A stretch of DNA of 49,197 nt, taken from positions 624,806 through 674,002 of the forward strand of contig CAJNDS010002103.1 in NCBI GenBank assembly GCA_905221605.1, read 5' to 3'. Origin of the DNA: Symbiodinium natans (Eukaryota; Sar; Dinophyceae; Suessiales; Symbiodiniaceae). Position 1 is the first letter of the stretch. Every line of letters starts with the position of its first letter. The notes below the pieces were generated by a model. It was not told the DNA's origin, did no database searches, and saw nothing but the letters and a program-made list of their open reading frames with translations. The position numbers and the translations under genes were made by a program. Positions 36,385 through 48,620 of the stretch are shown one piece after another.

Positions 36385-38990
36385 TCTGCTGATAAAACAC
36401 AAGAAAGGAACTCATATGATAAAGCAGTGCAAAGGTAAGCAGAGGGTGACTCCTTGCGCGTGAGCCTTTCCATAATACTCCATCATATTCATCCTCTCGG
36501 CCTATCTCTTCTGTTCCTTTCCTTACTCTTCTCCTTCTCATAGTTCTTCCTTTTTGTTTTTCTCATTTCGAAAAGAAAGAGGGAAGGGAGAGACAAGGGA
36601 GAGAGAATAGATAAAGAAGAGTGCCATCTTCTCTGCGCCTTGTTTTGTCTCTCCCTCTTCTCTATTCATCTGTCTTCTATTCTCTTCCTTGCTCTTCCCA
36701 TTAATTATGCAATCCTTGGTATCTCTCCTCTCTCCTTCTCTCTTCCTCCAACAGATGTGCTTTTGGATCGTTTTCTGCATCTTCAAGCGAGAAAAAAGGA
36801 CACAGACTGCGATTAAAATGGACGCCCATGTTGGATTGGCAGCAAGCCCAGCTGATGCTCATGATTCTCTCTCTTTCCCTACACATGGGCGATGGAACGG
36901 GTGTCCTTTTCAATCGTTTTCTGCATCTTCAAGAGAAACAGGGACACCCCACAAGACGGAAAAGCAACATAAGAGATAGGGAGGGAAATTGACCCTTTCC
37001 TCTCTTCTTATCTGCTATTTTTCTTATTCGCTTCAAAAAGCAACATAAGGGAAAGGGGATTTCCTGAAGAGGAGAGAGGGAACCTATCTGTGAAAAGCAA
37101 GAATGGTTTTTCTAGTTCGAAAGGGAATAGGGAGAGACAAGGGAGAGATGATATGTACAGCTTTGCGCCTTATTTTGTGATTCCGTCTCCTTGCTTCCTG
37201 TCTCTTCTATTCCTTGCAGCACGCTTCGGGAAACATAGCATCCTTGTTGTCTTTCCTCTCTCACTTCCCTTTCCCTTCTCTTCTTCCGCTTCCTTTTAAC
37301 TGATAAAACACAAGAAAGGAACTCAGATGATAAAGCAGTGAAAAGGTAAGCAGAGGGTGACTCCTTGCGCGTGAGCCTTTCCATAATACTCCATCATATT
37401 CATCCTCTCGGCCTATCTCTTCTGTTCCTTTCCTTACTCTTCTCCTTCTCATAGTTCTTCCTTTTTGTTTTTCTCATTTCGAAAAGAAAGAGGGAAGGGA
37501 GAAACAAGGGAGAGAGAATAGATAAAGAAGAGCGCCATCTTCTCTATTCATCTGTCTTCTATTCTCTTCCTTGCTCTTCCCGTTAAATATGCAATCCTTG
37601 GTATCTCTCCTCTCTCCTTCTCTCTTCCTCCAACAGATGTGCTTTTGGATCGTTTTCTGCATCTTCAAGCGAGAAAAAAGGACACAGAATGCGATTAAAA
37701 GGGACGCCCATGTTGGATTGGCAGCAAGCCCAGCTGATGCTCATGATTCTCTCTCTTTTTCCCTACATATGGGCGATGGAACGGGTGTCCTTTTCAATCG
37801 TTTTCTGCATCTTCAAGAGAAAAAGGGACACCCCACAAGAAGGAAAAGTAACATAAGAGATAGGGAGGGAAATTGAAGAACTCCTCATTGTACTTGGGCA
37901 TTCCCTTTCCTCTCTTCTTATCTGCCCATTTTCTGTGCGCCTTGTTTTGTCTCCCCCTCTTCTCCCATCATCTCTCTTCTGGTCTTTTCTTTGCTCTTCC
38001 CATTAAAATGCAACCCTTTTTATGTCTCCTCTCTCCTTCTCTCTCCCTCCTCTTCTCCTGTTCCCTTCTAAACGACAAAAACGCAAGAAAGGAAGAATAA
38101 GAGGGGAATGGAGGCCCTGTTCCTTTTCCTCTTTCAATGGATGGGGAAGTGGGCGGAGTTGGCCCCTTGCCCGTACACCCTCCCCATGCTTCAGCAAACC
38201 CCTCCTCTCGCCCTATCGCCTCTGTTTTTTTCCTTGTGCCCAAACGGAAAACGAAAACGGGTTCCTTTATATGTTCATTGTCCTTCCTTTTGTTTTTTTA
38301 TTTCACAGGGAAAAGAACCAGAGAAGAGGAAGATAAGAACGAGAGGTGAGATGAAAACGGCACCATCTTCTCTTTGCCTTATTTTTGCACCTCCCTCTCC
38401 TGTCTTTTTTTCTCTTCCACTCTTTTTTTCCATTGCTCTTCCCATAATATTGCATTCCTTTTGATAACTCACAGGAAATTAAAATGGCCTCCTTGTTGTC
38501 TCTCCTCTCTCACTTCCCTTTCCCTTCTCTCCTTCTGTTTCCTTTAATTTTAACTGATAAAACACAAGAAAGGAGCTTGTAAAATCAAGCAGTGGAAGGG
38601 TAAGCAGAAGGTGACTCCTTGTGCGTGGACCTTTGCCGTACTTCACCATACCCCTCTTTTCGGCCTATCTCTTCGGCTCTTTTCCTAACCCTTCTTCTTT
38701 TCATCTTTCTTTTTGTTTTTTTCATTTCGAAAAGACAGAGGGAACGGAGAGATAAGGGAGAGAGGATAGATAAAGAAGAGTACCATCTTCTTTGCGCCTT
38801 GTTTTATCTCTCTTCTATTCTTGTCCTGGCTCTTCCCATGAAAATCGTGTTCCTCTTATCTTTCCCTCCTTCTCTCCCTTCTCTTCTCCTCACGAGAGCC
38901 TTCGACTTTAGGATTGAGGAGAAAAAGAGAAGAGAAAAGAGGAACTACCTGGTTCTTGTTCCTGAGGTCTCCATAGTACGGCTGACGTGA
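36385..38990. repeat. Triplicated pyrimidine-rich block
   Basis: A segment starting CTGATAAAACACAAGAAAGG occurs at about 36393, 37299 and 38555. The first two copies match over roughly 570-600 bp (36393-36990 and 37299-37870, offset about 907 bp). The third is shorter and more diverged. The sequence is C/T-rich on the + strand with runs such as TTCCTTTCCTTACTCTTCTCC. The frames in it are short and repeat-derived. No RNA gene was recognised. Confidence 0.75.
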
Positions 38991-39038
38991 CAGCAGCGTA
39001 CCCTCGTGGAAACGTGTATGGCTATAAGAAAACCCGAG

Positions 39039-39068
39039 TCCCAGCTTCCAAATAGACCCTATTTAAGC
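39039..39068. repeat. Inverted copy of the 31.3-kb MITE end
   Basis: TCCCAGCTTCCAAATAGACC and the following bases match the complement of about 31343-31372 with one or two differences. The two copies face each other across 7.7 kb of satellite. They could be ends of a composite element or just members of one MITE family. Confidence 0.55.
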
Positions 39069-39080
39069 CACCCAGGGGGG

Positions 39081-39128
39081 GTACTAGCATCCCTATTAAA
39101 AGGACTGTTAGCATAAGGGGAACATCCC
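39081..39128. mobile_element. Solo half of a G-tract MITE
   Basis: GTACTAGCATCCCTATTAAA to GGGGAACATCCCAAG matches the right arm of the complete element at 40588-40709, including the preceding G run. No left arm is present. It lies at the 3' edge of the probable host exon 39140-40099. Confidence 0.6.
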
Positions 39129-39139
39129 AAGTAGCATTC

Positions 39140-40099
39140 CTGACAACCGCCTCCAAGGAAACGAAAAAAGAGGGAACGCCTAAGTCGGTGCGAACCCCTT
39201 CGTCCCGTGCCCCCCGGCCTAGGGGAAGCGATCCGCAGCGGACTCTGCGCCCGTTGGCCTCCAAGTTGAAGTTCACCAACTCCGAGGCTGCTTCAGCTGG
39301 GGACGGCTCGAGCACCGAAAATCCTTGGTTCAGGGACTCCCACAACTCAAAAAGACAAGCAGGAAAGCTCCTGAAATGCGAAAAAACATGCGAAGAAAAA
39401 CGTGATGTTGATCGGAAGTGGCCTTCGCTCACCCTTCGCATTCGAACTTCCAGGCCCAGAGGTTCGGCCTGAATGCCGTAGAAGCGAGCATAGGGCAGCA
39501 CGAACAAGACGGCAGAGTTGTGCTGGTGAGCACTTGCGATGTACTCCTCCGTTTGACTGACTTCTGGCTCCTCCACACATGTTGTGTAGCGTGGCAAACC
39601 CTGTGCAGTCACGCTGATGTGATTCCGCAGATTCTCTCTTGGTTGCCATAGCGAAGTGTCCGGGCACTGCAGGTACGCGCGGGCACTTAGGGATGAACGA
39701 AGCTCTATCCTGAGCAAGAGGTCGAAGCTTGCAGGCACATCCACCCCGACGGAAAGCACTAAGGAAATAATGGAGGCGTCCTCCCTTCGCAGGCTCGCGT
39801 TCGTCATGGGATCGCAAACCTCAAAGCCTTCAATGCCAGCAGGTCCGGAAGCGTCTACAGCAAAATCTTGGTTCTCACCTTCAAAGATGGTGACGACCCA
39901 GCTGTTCGCTGTGAGCGGCCCAGTAGGATTCGTTAGCCCGAACGCGAACTCATAGGGCGGTGTAAGCTCTGAACGCCCAAAAAGCGATCTCCAGTAGACC
40001 TGCAAAATGGGCGGTGAGTCGAAGCTTCGGCATCGGGCCGTCGTGGGCAGCGCCCCACGTGGACGAAAGTCACCTTGACTTGCTGCTAGATTGAAGGTT
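39140..40099 (-). CDS. Probable downstream exon of the large repeat protein
   Basis: The frame is open well beyond this interval, but the likely exon starts at 40099 after an acceptor CAG at 40100-40102 (preceded by GAGAAATGTGACAG) and ends before the MITE remnants at 39,130. It encodes about 320 residues with YEFAFGLTNPTGPLTANSWV, close in pattern to the YTF/YAF...NP...W segments repeated in the 6.2-kb exon upstream. This makes it a continuation of that protein. The exact donor of the upstream exon could not be fixed: a phase-2 donor is needed, and a GT near 41,640 is one candidate. The 3' boundary is also uncertain. No membrane span was seen. Confidence 0.5.
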
Positions 40100-40587
40100 C
40101 TGCTGTCACATTTCTCAACATTGAAAACTGCGATTGAAGACTGAAAACTATCAAACAAAAGTTTGCGAGAACAATGTTTGCGAGAATGGTCAGTTTGAGT
40201 CTGAGATTGAAGACATAGCCGCACCGTTTGGTCATGGGGAGGTGTGCAAAAAGCAACATATGCTATGCAATATGTTGTTTGGCCATGGCATGGCCGTGTG
40301 TGCTGTAAACTACCTGATGGTAGTACAATGTGTTTATGTATACAAAGCAGCATATGTGGGCGCAGGTGTGTTTAAGGTTTCTTGTCGCCATTCAGCTCTC
40401 CATCGCAACGCCGGGATGAGTCTTCCATAGCACCACTGAGCAAAACCTGAAACCCCATGCAAGCAATACTTGAACTCATGTCCTGTCGTGCACACTTTCC
40501 TATCTCAGAGCCGCTCACCGGGTAATGAAGAACAGAAACCGACCTCGGAGGCCGCCACAAGCCAGCATCGGATTCGATCTATTTGCT

Positions 40588-40709
40588 GGGATGTTCCTCC
40601 TCATACTTGCAGTCCTTCATAGGGATTATAGTGGGGGGGGGGGGGGGGGAGGGGGGGGGGGGGTACTATAATCCCTATTAGGGACTGGTAGTTTAAGGCG
40701 GAACATCCC
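40588..40709. mobile_element. 122-bp MITE with a G-tract centre
   Basis: The 45-bp left arm (GGGATGTTCCTCCTCATACT onward, to 40632) is matched by the inverted right arm at 40665-40709, with several mismatches. The centre is about 30 G with one A. No clear target duplication was found. It lies in the intron of the host gene. Confidence 0.65.
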
Positions 40710-40783
40710 AAGATCTCTATGTTGAGTCTCCCAAGGCGATCATAACAATTTTGGGCTTCTTGGTTGTTTGGGATATTCGCATT

Positions 40784-40900
40784 TTTAGGGCTTAGGGTTT
40801 AGGGTTCAGGGTTTAGGGTTTCGGGTTCAGGGTTTAGGGTTTAGGGTTTAGGGTTTAGGGTTTAGGGTTTAGGGTTTAGGGTTTAGGGTTTAAACCCTAG
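40784..40900. repeat. Interstitial telomere-like (TTTAGGG) array ending in an inverted unit
   Basis: About 15 units, the first ones degenerate (TTCAGGG, TTTCGGG), then perfect. The array ends GGGTTTAAACCCTAG, so the last unit is head-to-head with one inverted unit. It lies in the presumed intron between the two exons of the repeat protein. The rest of the intron, to 41,677, holds nothing I recognise. Confidence 0.85.
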
Positions 40901-41677
40901 AAAAGGCAAATAAACCCGTTTCTCGGCAAATAGTGCTTCTCCTAGACAAGCAGTGCTTTCACCAGGACAAGTATTTCTCGCATACTGTTACTACTACTCA
41001 TATATGAAGCATATACCAATGACATACTCAGCATAAAGCATATACGTGTTGATGAAAGATTCATTGCAGACTAATGTCGTACGCATTGCATACGAAATCA
41101 TAATAGTAGAGCACTAAAAGTAGTTCAGGGCTTTCTTTTCCTAATTCAAAAAAAAGAATACTTGAATACAACACATATATGAACTACATATTGACTAAGA
41201 CACAGAAACAATGTTGATTACAACATAGTCGTCGAATAACCTAGAAAAGCATTGTCTTCTTGGAACTGCATAACTGCGACTACAAGATGGTGCTGAATGA
41301 AAGGTAGTCCTACTGCCCGAAGAATGCGGGAAAATGGGCTCTGCACATTGATGTCTTCAACAGACATCGGTGCTGGAGACTTGTGCTACCAAACAATACT
41401 TGTTCTTGTCTGTCACTCATCGACTGAGCATACCTAGCATTTTGTGAGGACTACCACTAAACACAAAAAACAACGGCTTTCTCCAAGCAACGGTGAGGAC
41501 CCAGAAAAAGTCCCCCTTTTTGGGGGTACTTCTCACCAACTTCCGCAGTTTTGGTCAGAAAACCCTTTGTTTTTGCTGGGGAACAAGACCGTTTTGGATA
41601 CGTATGTATGTACATACATACACATACATGTTGTACACATGCCCGTGCACGGTGAGGATGCCCCTAAAGAGGCCTAC

Positions 41678-44600
41678 TTGGTAAGGTGCGCCTGATGTCC
41701 TGACTCCGCGAGCCAAGTCACTCTGGCAGGAGGCAAGGAAGCCAAGCGGGAGCTGCACCTCGATGGAACCGCGCTGGCCTCGCAGACTGCTTCCGGTATA
41801 GATGCTGAGCACGGCCCGGTGCGAAGCCCCTGCCGCATAGGATCCCGGACTGAGCCTCCCACGCAGCGTGAGCAGGGCAGATGACAAGAAGGAGGTCTGA
41901 TGAACGATCTGATCTCCATTTGCGACGGTGCTGGCGGCAAAGGTCTGCAAGCTTAGCTGGCTGGTGTGTTCCGGGTTTCGTATCCAAATCCAGAAAGAGT
42001 AGTCCTGGTTGGTGAAGACTTGCTCGTCGAACACTAAGTCAGCAACCAAGCCATTGGAGGACACCAAGCAATCCGAAGGAGTGAGAAGCAGTATCTCAGG
42101 GGGCTGCACAGCGAGAGTGCTCGAGGGCCGTGTCGCATCCAGAATGCAGTTACCAGGGTCAAAGACACTTGCGCGCCCAGCCACACCGAAATTGACGATG
42201 CGCAGTTGAAAAGTTGCAGACGGTTCGGGGAAGGGCGTTCGGAGCTTAAACTGGACCAGTGCTGGTGCAGCTACCAGCGGAACTGCAGATTGCACGGACA
42301 TGCCAAAGTGCTCGAACTCCCCATAAACCTCGAACCCTTGATTCCTCCCGATTGAGTTGGGGAGCCCTGTTGCAGCAAAGTCAATCTCAAGAACCTGGAC
42401 CAGCCACTCATTGACAAGCGGCATCAAGATGGGATTGACCATGGGGACGTTAATGGTGTATGCCACATCGGCTGCCAAATCCTGCATCGCTCTAAAGAGG
42501 AGCGCGTTTGTCATGTTGAGCCAACTTGCAGGCAGGGATGCCACTTCGAAGAGATATTCTGGCTCCACCTTGTCTGGCTCCGAGACAATCCCATCGGGAG
42601 TGCGGATGTGCAGGAAGGAGCCGCTCTGCAACGCAGATGAGAGCTTGAACTCCAGCACAAACCTGGAAAATAGACTCCCAGCCCGTTGTGAAGAGGTTTG
42701 CACAGCCAAGGCGACGGGATACACCACCGCGAAGCCAGGAAGAGCAATGGCTCCCAGCGCCTTCAATGTCTCCGTTCTCAGAACAAAGCGCCACCTGCTT
42801 TCCGCTGACACGGGCGCCGTCGCAAAGAGATTAACTTGCAGCTGGGCAGGCAAGTTTTCAACAGCGAGTTCTCTGAGTTCCCTGAGACGGCGGGCTTCCC
42901 AGGGTGCCGAACCCACTGGTCTCTGAAGTAAGAATCGCAGGACGGGCTCGGGGGCTGCCTCATCTGGTGGTGCCTGCTCACACTGAACTGGGCTGCAGGC
43001 CGTGCCAGCAAAGGCTGTCAGGCCAAATGGAAGGGACACGTCCAAGATCGCAGGGCTCTCCCCAGCCGTGGGGCTCAGAAGCAAGCTCACAGGACCGCTC
43101 GCAATCTCTTGCCAATCAATCACCAGGGACACAGAAATGACGGTGTCCAGTGTCGGCGCCACTGGCGCAACAACTCTTAGAGGTAGAATGGGTAGAATTG
43201 GCAATGAGGTCAGGTAGCTTTTTCCCTGAAGAACACTGACTGAGCCTGTCGAGGAGGTGAGCAACTCCAGATCCACACCGGGGACGGCACCTGCATTCAA
43301 GATCGCTGGAAAGGATAGGATGACGCGCTCGAAAGGTGTCCACAAGTCGTCGCTCTCCAGCGAGATGCAGGTTCCACAACCCGTCAGCAAGCGGCACGCA
43401 GCCTGGGCTGCCTGGGCTGAGGGCTCCAGCACGGTACAGGTTAGTGGAGCGTTCGACCCCAGCTCCAACCCTGCCAGGCAGAAACGTGCACTCAATGTCT
43501 GGCTCGTGGAGGCCAAGATCAAGGAGCTCAGGGCGAAGCTCAGCACGATGTCGACAGGCTCTACACTGGGGAGTCGGCCAGGATAGCACAATGAGAGATG
43601 GGCCAGCGTCTGCACCACGGGCGCCACACCAAGGTCATAATGGCCTTGCCCAACAAGCGGTGCGATCTCGAGCACCAGCCCGGACTCGTCGACTGACTGA
43701 AGGCGCAGGGGAAATGCTGGGACAGATCGGCCTTCGGGCACGCTTGCTTGGATGCCGAAGCAATGGCGCACACCAGGGGCCAAGACTTCTGCGACCTGAA
43801 TGCGCACGGAGGAACTCCGCTTCGAGCAGTCAAACAGCTTGGGCCAGGTGCAGCTGGTAGCCAAGTCACAGCTTTGAGCAGACTGACCACCTCCTTGGAT
43901 CTCCAACACTTGTGGCAGCAGTGACAGCGGATCCTCAATCAGCGACAGGCAAGGTGCCTCAGCGACAAAGACGAATGCATCCTGGCCCGGCAAGGCAACT
44001 TCGATGAAACCTCCTGCAGGTAGCTCCACAGCAGGCACGAAGCTTAGGACAGCGGATTGGGTGACTGCTTCAGCACGGAAGAGGATGCTTGACAGTGGCT
44101 GCAGCCGAACATCCCCCAACTCGGCCGGAGATGGTCCCATCAACTCATTGGCTTCGAAGCGGGCATCTTGTGCCGTGCCACGTACTGACCACAAGTGAAC
44201 CTGTCCATCAATTGCCCAAGATGGCAGCCGGACTGTCGCACTGATCTCCATGTCTTCCCCAGCAGCAAGCCGCAGCACGTCGACTCTCGCAGTAGCCCCA
44301 TCTCCGATGCAGCCGGTCAGCTGCCAAGCCGTCTCAGGCTGTATCGCCGGCCACTTTGCGGCACAGTCACGAAAGAAGACGAATCCAACCGGAGCCTGCA
44401 GCTCCAGGGAGAGCTGGGTAGCAGAGAAAGCGTCCAAGGCCGATCCCTGCATCTGCAAAGTGAAGGTCGTCTCCAACGTGGGCGCCATCCCAGACAAGCC
44501 AGATCCTGACACGCCTGCGAGAAGATCCGACAGCTCCCAAGCATCGACGGAACAGCTCTGTCGAACCTGTCCCTGCGCCGTCAGGGTTTCCAGGGACCAA

Positions 44601-47600
44601 TACTGACCGCGGATCTGATCAAACCTAGGCGATTGCACTCGCAGTCGGAAAGCATAGACCACGTGAGGCAGCAGACGCTGTCCAGCAGAGTCCGAGACAT
44701 CAGAAAATGCCAGTGTCAAATCAGTTCGCTCCACGTTGCTCACACACACGAAACTGTCCAAGTCGGGTAAAGGGGAGTACCCACGAGGAAACTGAAGCAC
44801 TGGAAGCTTTGGGCTCTCGGGATCTGCCATCTTCAGGACACTGGAGCAGTTGTTACCTTGCTCCGCAGGAAAAACGGAGAAGCCCTGCGGGAGCAACACT
44901 CGCACGCTCGAAGGCAGCTCTGGTTGACGCCACGACTGGACACCAAGAGGCTCAGCCAGCTGAAAGCTCAGTGACACCCAGCTGTCGAAGCCACGCAACC
45001 TGCTCGAGGGCGCTGCGGCGCAGTACTGCAGGGCCCCGATCACGTCATAGCCTCGCCGGACTCCCACATCCCGGCGGCTCTCAAACGACTCAAACGGTAG
45101 ATACCTGTACAGACTCTCGAGTTGCCAATAGTTGAAGGCCGCATCGAGGGCTGTCCACTCAACTGAAGAGGGGTTTATCACATCTGCTGCAATGGCATAG
45201 CTTACCTCCGCCCGCGCTGTGCCTTGAATTGCCACCCTGAGTATCCACGCGGCAGCTGCGTCGATCTCCGGCTCAATCGTTGGGAACCTCTGCAGGCTGC
45301 CTGTCGTCAGCGGGTCATAGAGGCGAGCAGGCATGACCCAGCTGAAAAGGGAGGGCACCGTCACCACTAGGGAGTCGCCCGTCCGAAGCGGGGTCTGCAG
45401 CATGAAGTCCACCTGCACCCTGGTGGTCTGACCTGCCCGCTGATCTTCGGCAAAGATGGCCAAGATGGAGATCTGCTTCTTGTAGAGCCGGAAGGAGCTG
45501 TCATAGATTGAGGCTGGGTCGTTGGGTCTCAAGGCAGCCGTGACAGAGCTTCTCACAGAAGGGATGTTCTCCATCAACGCCACGGGCATGCCGTTGCCCT
45601 CGATCAACGTTAACGACCAACCAGATGCGTGCAAGAGAAGCTCATCTGCGGAAGCCGTGGACCAAAAGCTCTCGGGAGGGTTCTCAACAGAGATCTGAAA
45701 GGCAAAGCTCTGACCCGGCTCAAAACCTGCCTCCAAGTCGACCTGAACATCCACTGCCCGAGGTTTGGGCACAGCGGCCGTGCAAGAGGTTCGGGGCACG
45801 GGCGGCAAAGAGCTCATGGGCCAGAAGTCTGGACAAGGCCCATCCGGAAATGCGAAGCCGTTTGGGGCAAGCAACTGCAGTCGATGGGCAGGGGTTCTCC
45901 AATGTGTCAGGGAGAAGCCATCTCGCTCGGGGAGGGCAGCTCGGATAAGAAGGACCTGAAACTTCCCAAGGACAGGGTGCGTTGGAAGGATCTGTGCAGC
46001 TGCAAAGGCCGGAACGACGAAGTACTGGTAAGAACTGGCGTGAGCGTCGAAGGTCAAGGCAGAGTTTTCCACCAGGACCTCCACAGCCAGCCGCCACGTG
46101 CTGTACATAAGCGGGCTCGGGCCATTGTAGACCCAGCATGCCGTCCGATAGGCCACCCGCGGGTAGATGATGAAGTTGCGGCGAGCACCATACTCCATGT
46201 GCCAGCTTGCCCGACTCGCGGTGCCGGTAACTGACATGTCCGGAGGGCTCTCCCCAAGCCAGGCAATGCCCGCAACTGGCTCGCAAGTCTCCATCCTGGC
46301 ATCTTCAGGCTCCAGAAGCTCCAGGATCACGGAGCCCGGGCCGGGAGGTGCAAAGACGCCGAGCTTCAGCTCGATCTCCACCCGGCTGAGGATGCTGCCC
46401 ATGGGTGCAGGATACTTGTAGGTGCTCGACAGCACCTCCAGCGACATGCCCTCCGTGGTGTTGGAGAGCATGACGGAACCGCTAACTGCCACTGGGCTGT
46501 GTTCAAAGGCCCCGGCCACCCACTGGGACAGAATCGCTTCCCAGCGCACGGCAGCTGCCAGAGGCTGCTTGATTCCCGGGACGGACAGCGAGAATGTGTA
46601 TGGCCTCAAGGGCAGCAAGGTGCTTGCTGAGCTCGGAAGCCTCAGCTCCAAGCCGTAAGTAGGACCGCCCGCATTGTACTCCAGGAGCTCGCAGGAGGTC
46701 TGGGCAGGAAAGTCTCCAGGAAAGAAGTGGCCGCAACCTCGGGTCTGTCGCCAAGGCCCCGAGCGCGTGTTCCAGGGCATCTGCAGCAACGTTGTCAACA
46801 TGCTTGCGTTGACGGGTCGGGAGGCCTCGGTGCTCCATCCAATGAGAGGGGAGCCGATGAGCCGCAAACGTGAGCCTGCCAGCATCCCTTGTCCACCAAA
46901 CTCGATTGCGAAGTCATACTCCCGAAGGGTCTCAGGACCGGAGACCTGACTCGAGGAGTTGGAGAAAGCGCCTGCAGATGGTAGAACCTGCCAGGAGTGG
47001 ACAGAAACATCAGAGCCATTCACAACCGTCTGGAGGTGATCTGCGAAACGGTGCCGCCATGGCACAAGCTCTTGCACCTCAATCCAATCTCCCGCATAGG
47101 TACGGGCCGTCACCAAGTTCCATGTCACCATGCTCTCGCCCGATCCCAAAGCTGAGATTGGCCACTGCATCACAAACGTATACTCCGTGCTTGACTGCAG
47201 AGGCGATTGAAGCGTGAGCGTGAAGCGGCCTTGATCAAATCGACACTGCTGCAGGGCAGGAAAGGTATCAGAGATCTCCAAAACGATGCTACAGCCAGTT
47301 GTCTGCGAGGGTGCTGCGAAAAGCAAGCTGCTCTCAACCCACAACTCCAAGCGGTACAGATCAGATGTAGATCCATAAAGCCCATGTTCACTCGTTCGGA
47401 ATGAAACAAGAAGTGGAGACATGGGGTCCTGTATGTATGGGGCAAACACTACGAAGTTCTCTGGCGATCCACCTGTCCGGAACAGAATCTTGCAGTACTG
47501 GAGTGGGTTGCCAGCCAGGTCCCGCACCACGTCCGCACGCAGTCTTACGTCGTACTCTAAGTCTGGCCGCAGTTCAGTTGCCGGTGTAACAAGAATAGAC

Positions 47601-47836
47601 CGGTTGCCGTAGGTGCCATTCGTTACCAGTGACACCTGCCCATCCACAAAGCTGAGCGCACGCACATCTCCCAGCGCCACGAGCTCCACGAGGCCCGCAC
47701 CCGGAACGACGGCTTCCGAGAAGACGAAGAGCAAGCCGAGGCTTGGGTCTACGTCTTCCGTCAGGTTGATTGGAAGACTCTCTATGAGGATCGGAAAGGC
47801 GCGGTCCCCGCTGGCAAAGTCATACTTGTAACTCAC
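41678..47836 (-). CDS. Large repeat-containing, probably extracellular protein (6.2-kb exon)
   Basis: An uninterrupted frame of about 2,050 residues. The upstream border is set by a typical acceptor (CTAACTGTTGGCCTGTGCCAG on the minus strand) before 47836; codons further upstream look like intron. The first 110 residues (SLPINLTEDVDPSLGLLFVF to VRDLAGNPL) resemble an SbsA/Big_5-type Ig-like domain. The rest is built from weakly conserved segments of roughly 150-200 residues with LPxGF, a cysteine or two, and Y[TA]FxxxVxNP followed by W. The composition (L, S, A, P; few K; several NxS/T) suits secretion or the ectodomain of a membrane protein. Base use differs from the giant element: CTATC is rare. 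The exon end near 41678 (a possible GT donor) is approximate. No closer family was recognised. Confidence 0.7.
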
Positions 47837-48241
47837 CTGGCACAGGCCAACAGTTAGGCACGAGTTCTGCTTGCACCTACTACACGCAGCCACACAGAAA
47901 CCACACACACATCAAAGGTCTTTAAAAAACCCAACACTGAAAAAGAACAGGCGAGCTGCATAGCTCAGATCGGCTCGTACCGGGGCTGAGCATACCAGAA
48001 GAGCGAGCAGCTGCCCAGCGAAAAGCATGCAAGTGTCCACCAAGCATCATGGGAGAGGCGCAGAGGTGCAAGAGACCTAGATCTGCATAGACTAACTGAC
48101 GAACTAGTCCCTCATGCACAAAGTCTTGCCGCAACACTTCCCGCCCTGCCGCTGTGTAGCATGTAGGTTCCCGAGCCAAGTGAGGCGCAAGGCACTTGCA
48201 GATGCGGGGGGGACGCATGGGCTGCCATGTGCCATGTGACG
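47837..48241. other. Intergenic or intronic stretch upstream of the 6.2-kb exon
   Basis: Upstream of the acceptor at 47837-47840 nothing codes convincingly. Short minus-strand frames here lack acceptors, donors or recognisable motifs. The missing 5' exons of the repeat protein, including its signal peptide, may lie here or further right. Confidence 0.4.
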
Positions 48242-48334
48242 CTACAATGCCTTACAGCACGGCGCAGCCTTCTGTCTGAAGCGATCCGCCATGATGAAGC
48301 CCACTCCCAGGATGTCGGCCATGCGCCGCGTGAA
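48242..48334 (-). CDS. Candidate terminal exon of an unidentified host gene
   Basis: On the minus strand a strong acceptor (GCTTTCCCTTTTTGCAG) is followed by a frame of 30 codons containing TRRMADILGVGFIMADRFRQ and ending in TAG at 48242-48244. GC-rich third positions and the pyrimidine tract support an exon. It may instead end earlier at an internal donor. I do not recognise the protein. Confidence 0.35.
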   Translation of the reverse strand, partial: FTRRMADILGVGFIMADRFRQKAAPCCKAL

Positions 48335-48368
48335 CTGCAAAAAGGGAAAGCACTTGGAGGCTCAGGGC

Positions 48369-48508
48369 ACTTATAACCCAAACTATAACTGTAGTTATAA
48401 GCCCCCTAAGTCCTCTAAGTAGGCGATAAGTAGACTTAGAGGGTTTAGGGTTTAGGGTTTAGGGTTTAGGGTTTAGGGTTTAGGGCTTAGGATTGTGGGG
48501 TTATAAGT
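48369..48508. mobile_element. Small inverted-repeat element of the TTATAAGT type carrying a TTTAGGG array
   Basis: CACTTATAACCC at about 48369-48380 is inverted at 48497-48508 (GGGTTATAAGTA). Between them are further TTATAAG motifs and seven to eight TTTAGGG units (48438-48492). The TTATAAGT motifs are the same type as in the subterminal parts of the 1,033-bp element at 12383-13415, so the two may be related. Confidence 0.45.
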
Positions 48509-48620
48509 ACCTATGAACCTCCAAGCAGAGCTGGGCAGGAGAAAGAGAGGGCCCCCCTCCCATGGCTGAGGGCCTTCATGCCTCCGCCGCTCGTGGCGCA
48601 AACAAGGACACGCTCCTGCT

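Noticed and set aside
34145-36463. Peptide frames of the RVKSQALVPKILG type
   Set aside because: Produced by the 55-bp satellite cycling through frames; no non-repeat sequence in them.
36538-38990. Small frames in the pyrimidine-rich block, some with hydrophobic LLF stretches
   Set aside because: The hydrophobicity follows from the T/C-rich composition; no start context or conserved pattern between the copies.
47922-48218. Minus-strand frame of 98 codons upstream of the large exon
   Set aside because: No splice signals, motifs or codon bias; ends at ordinary intron-like sequence.
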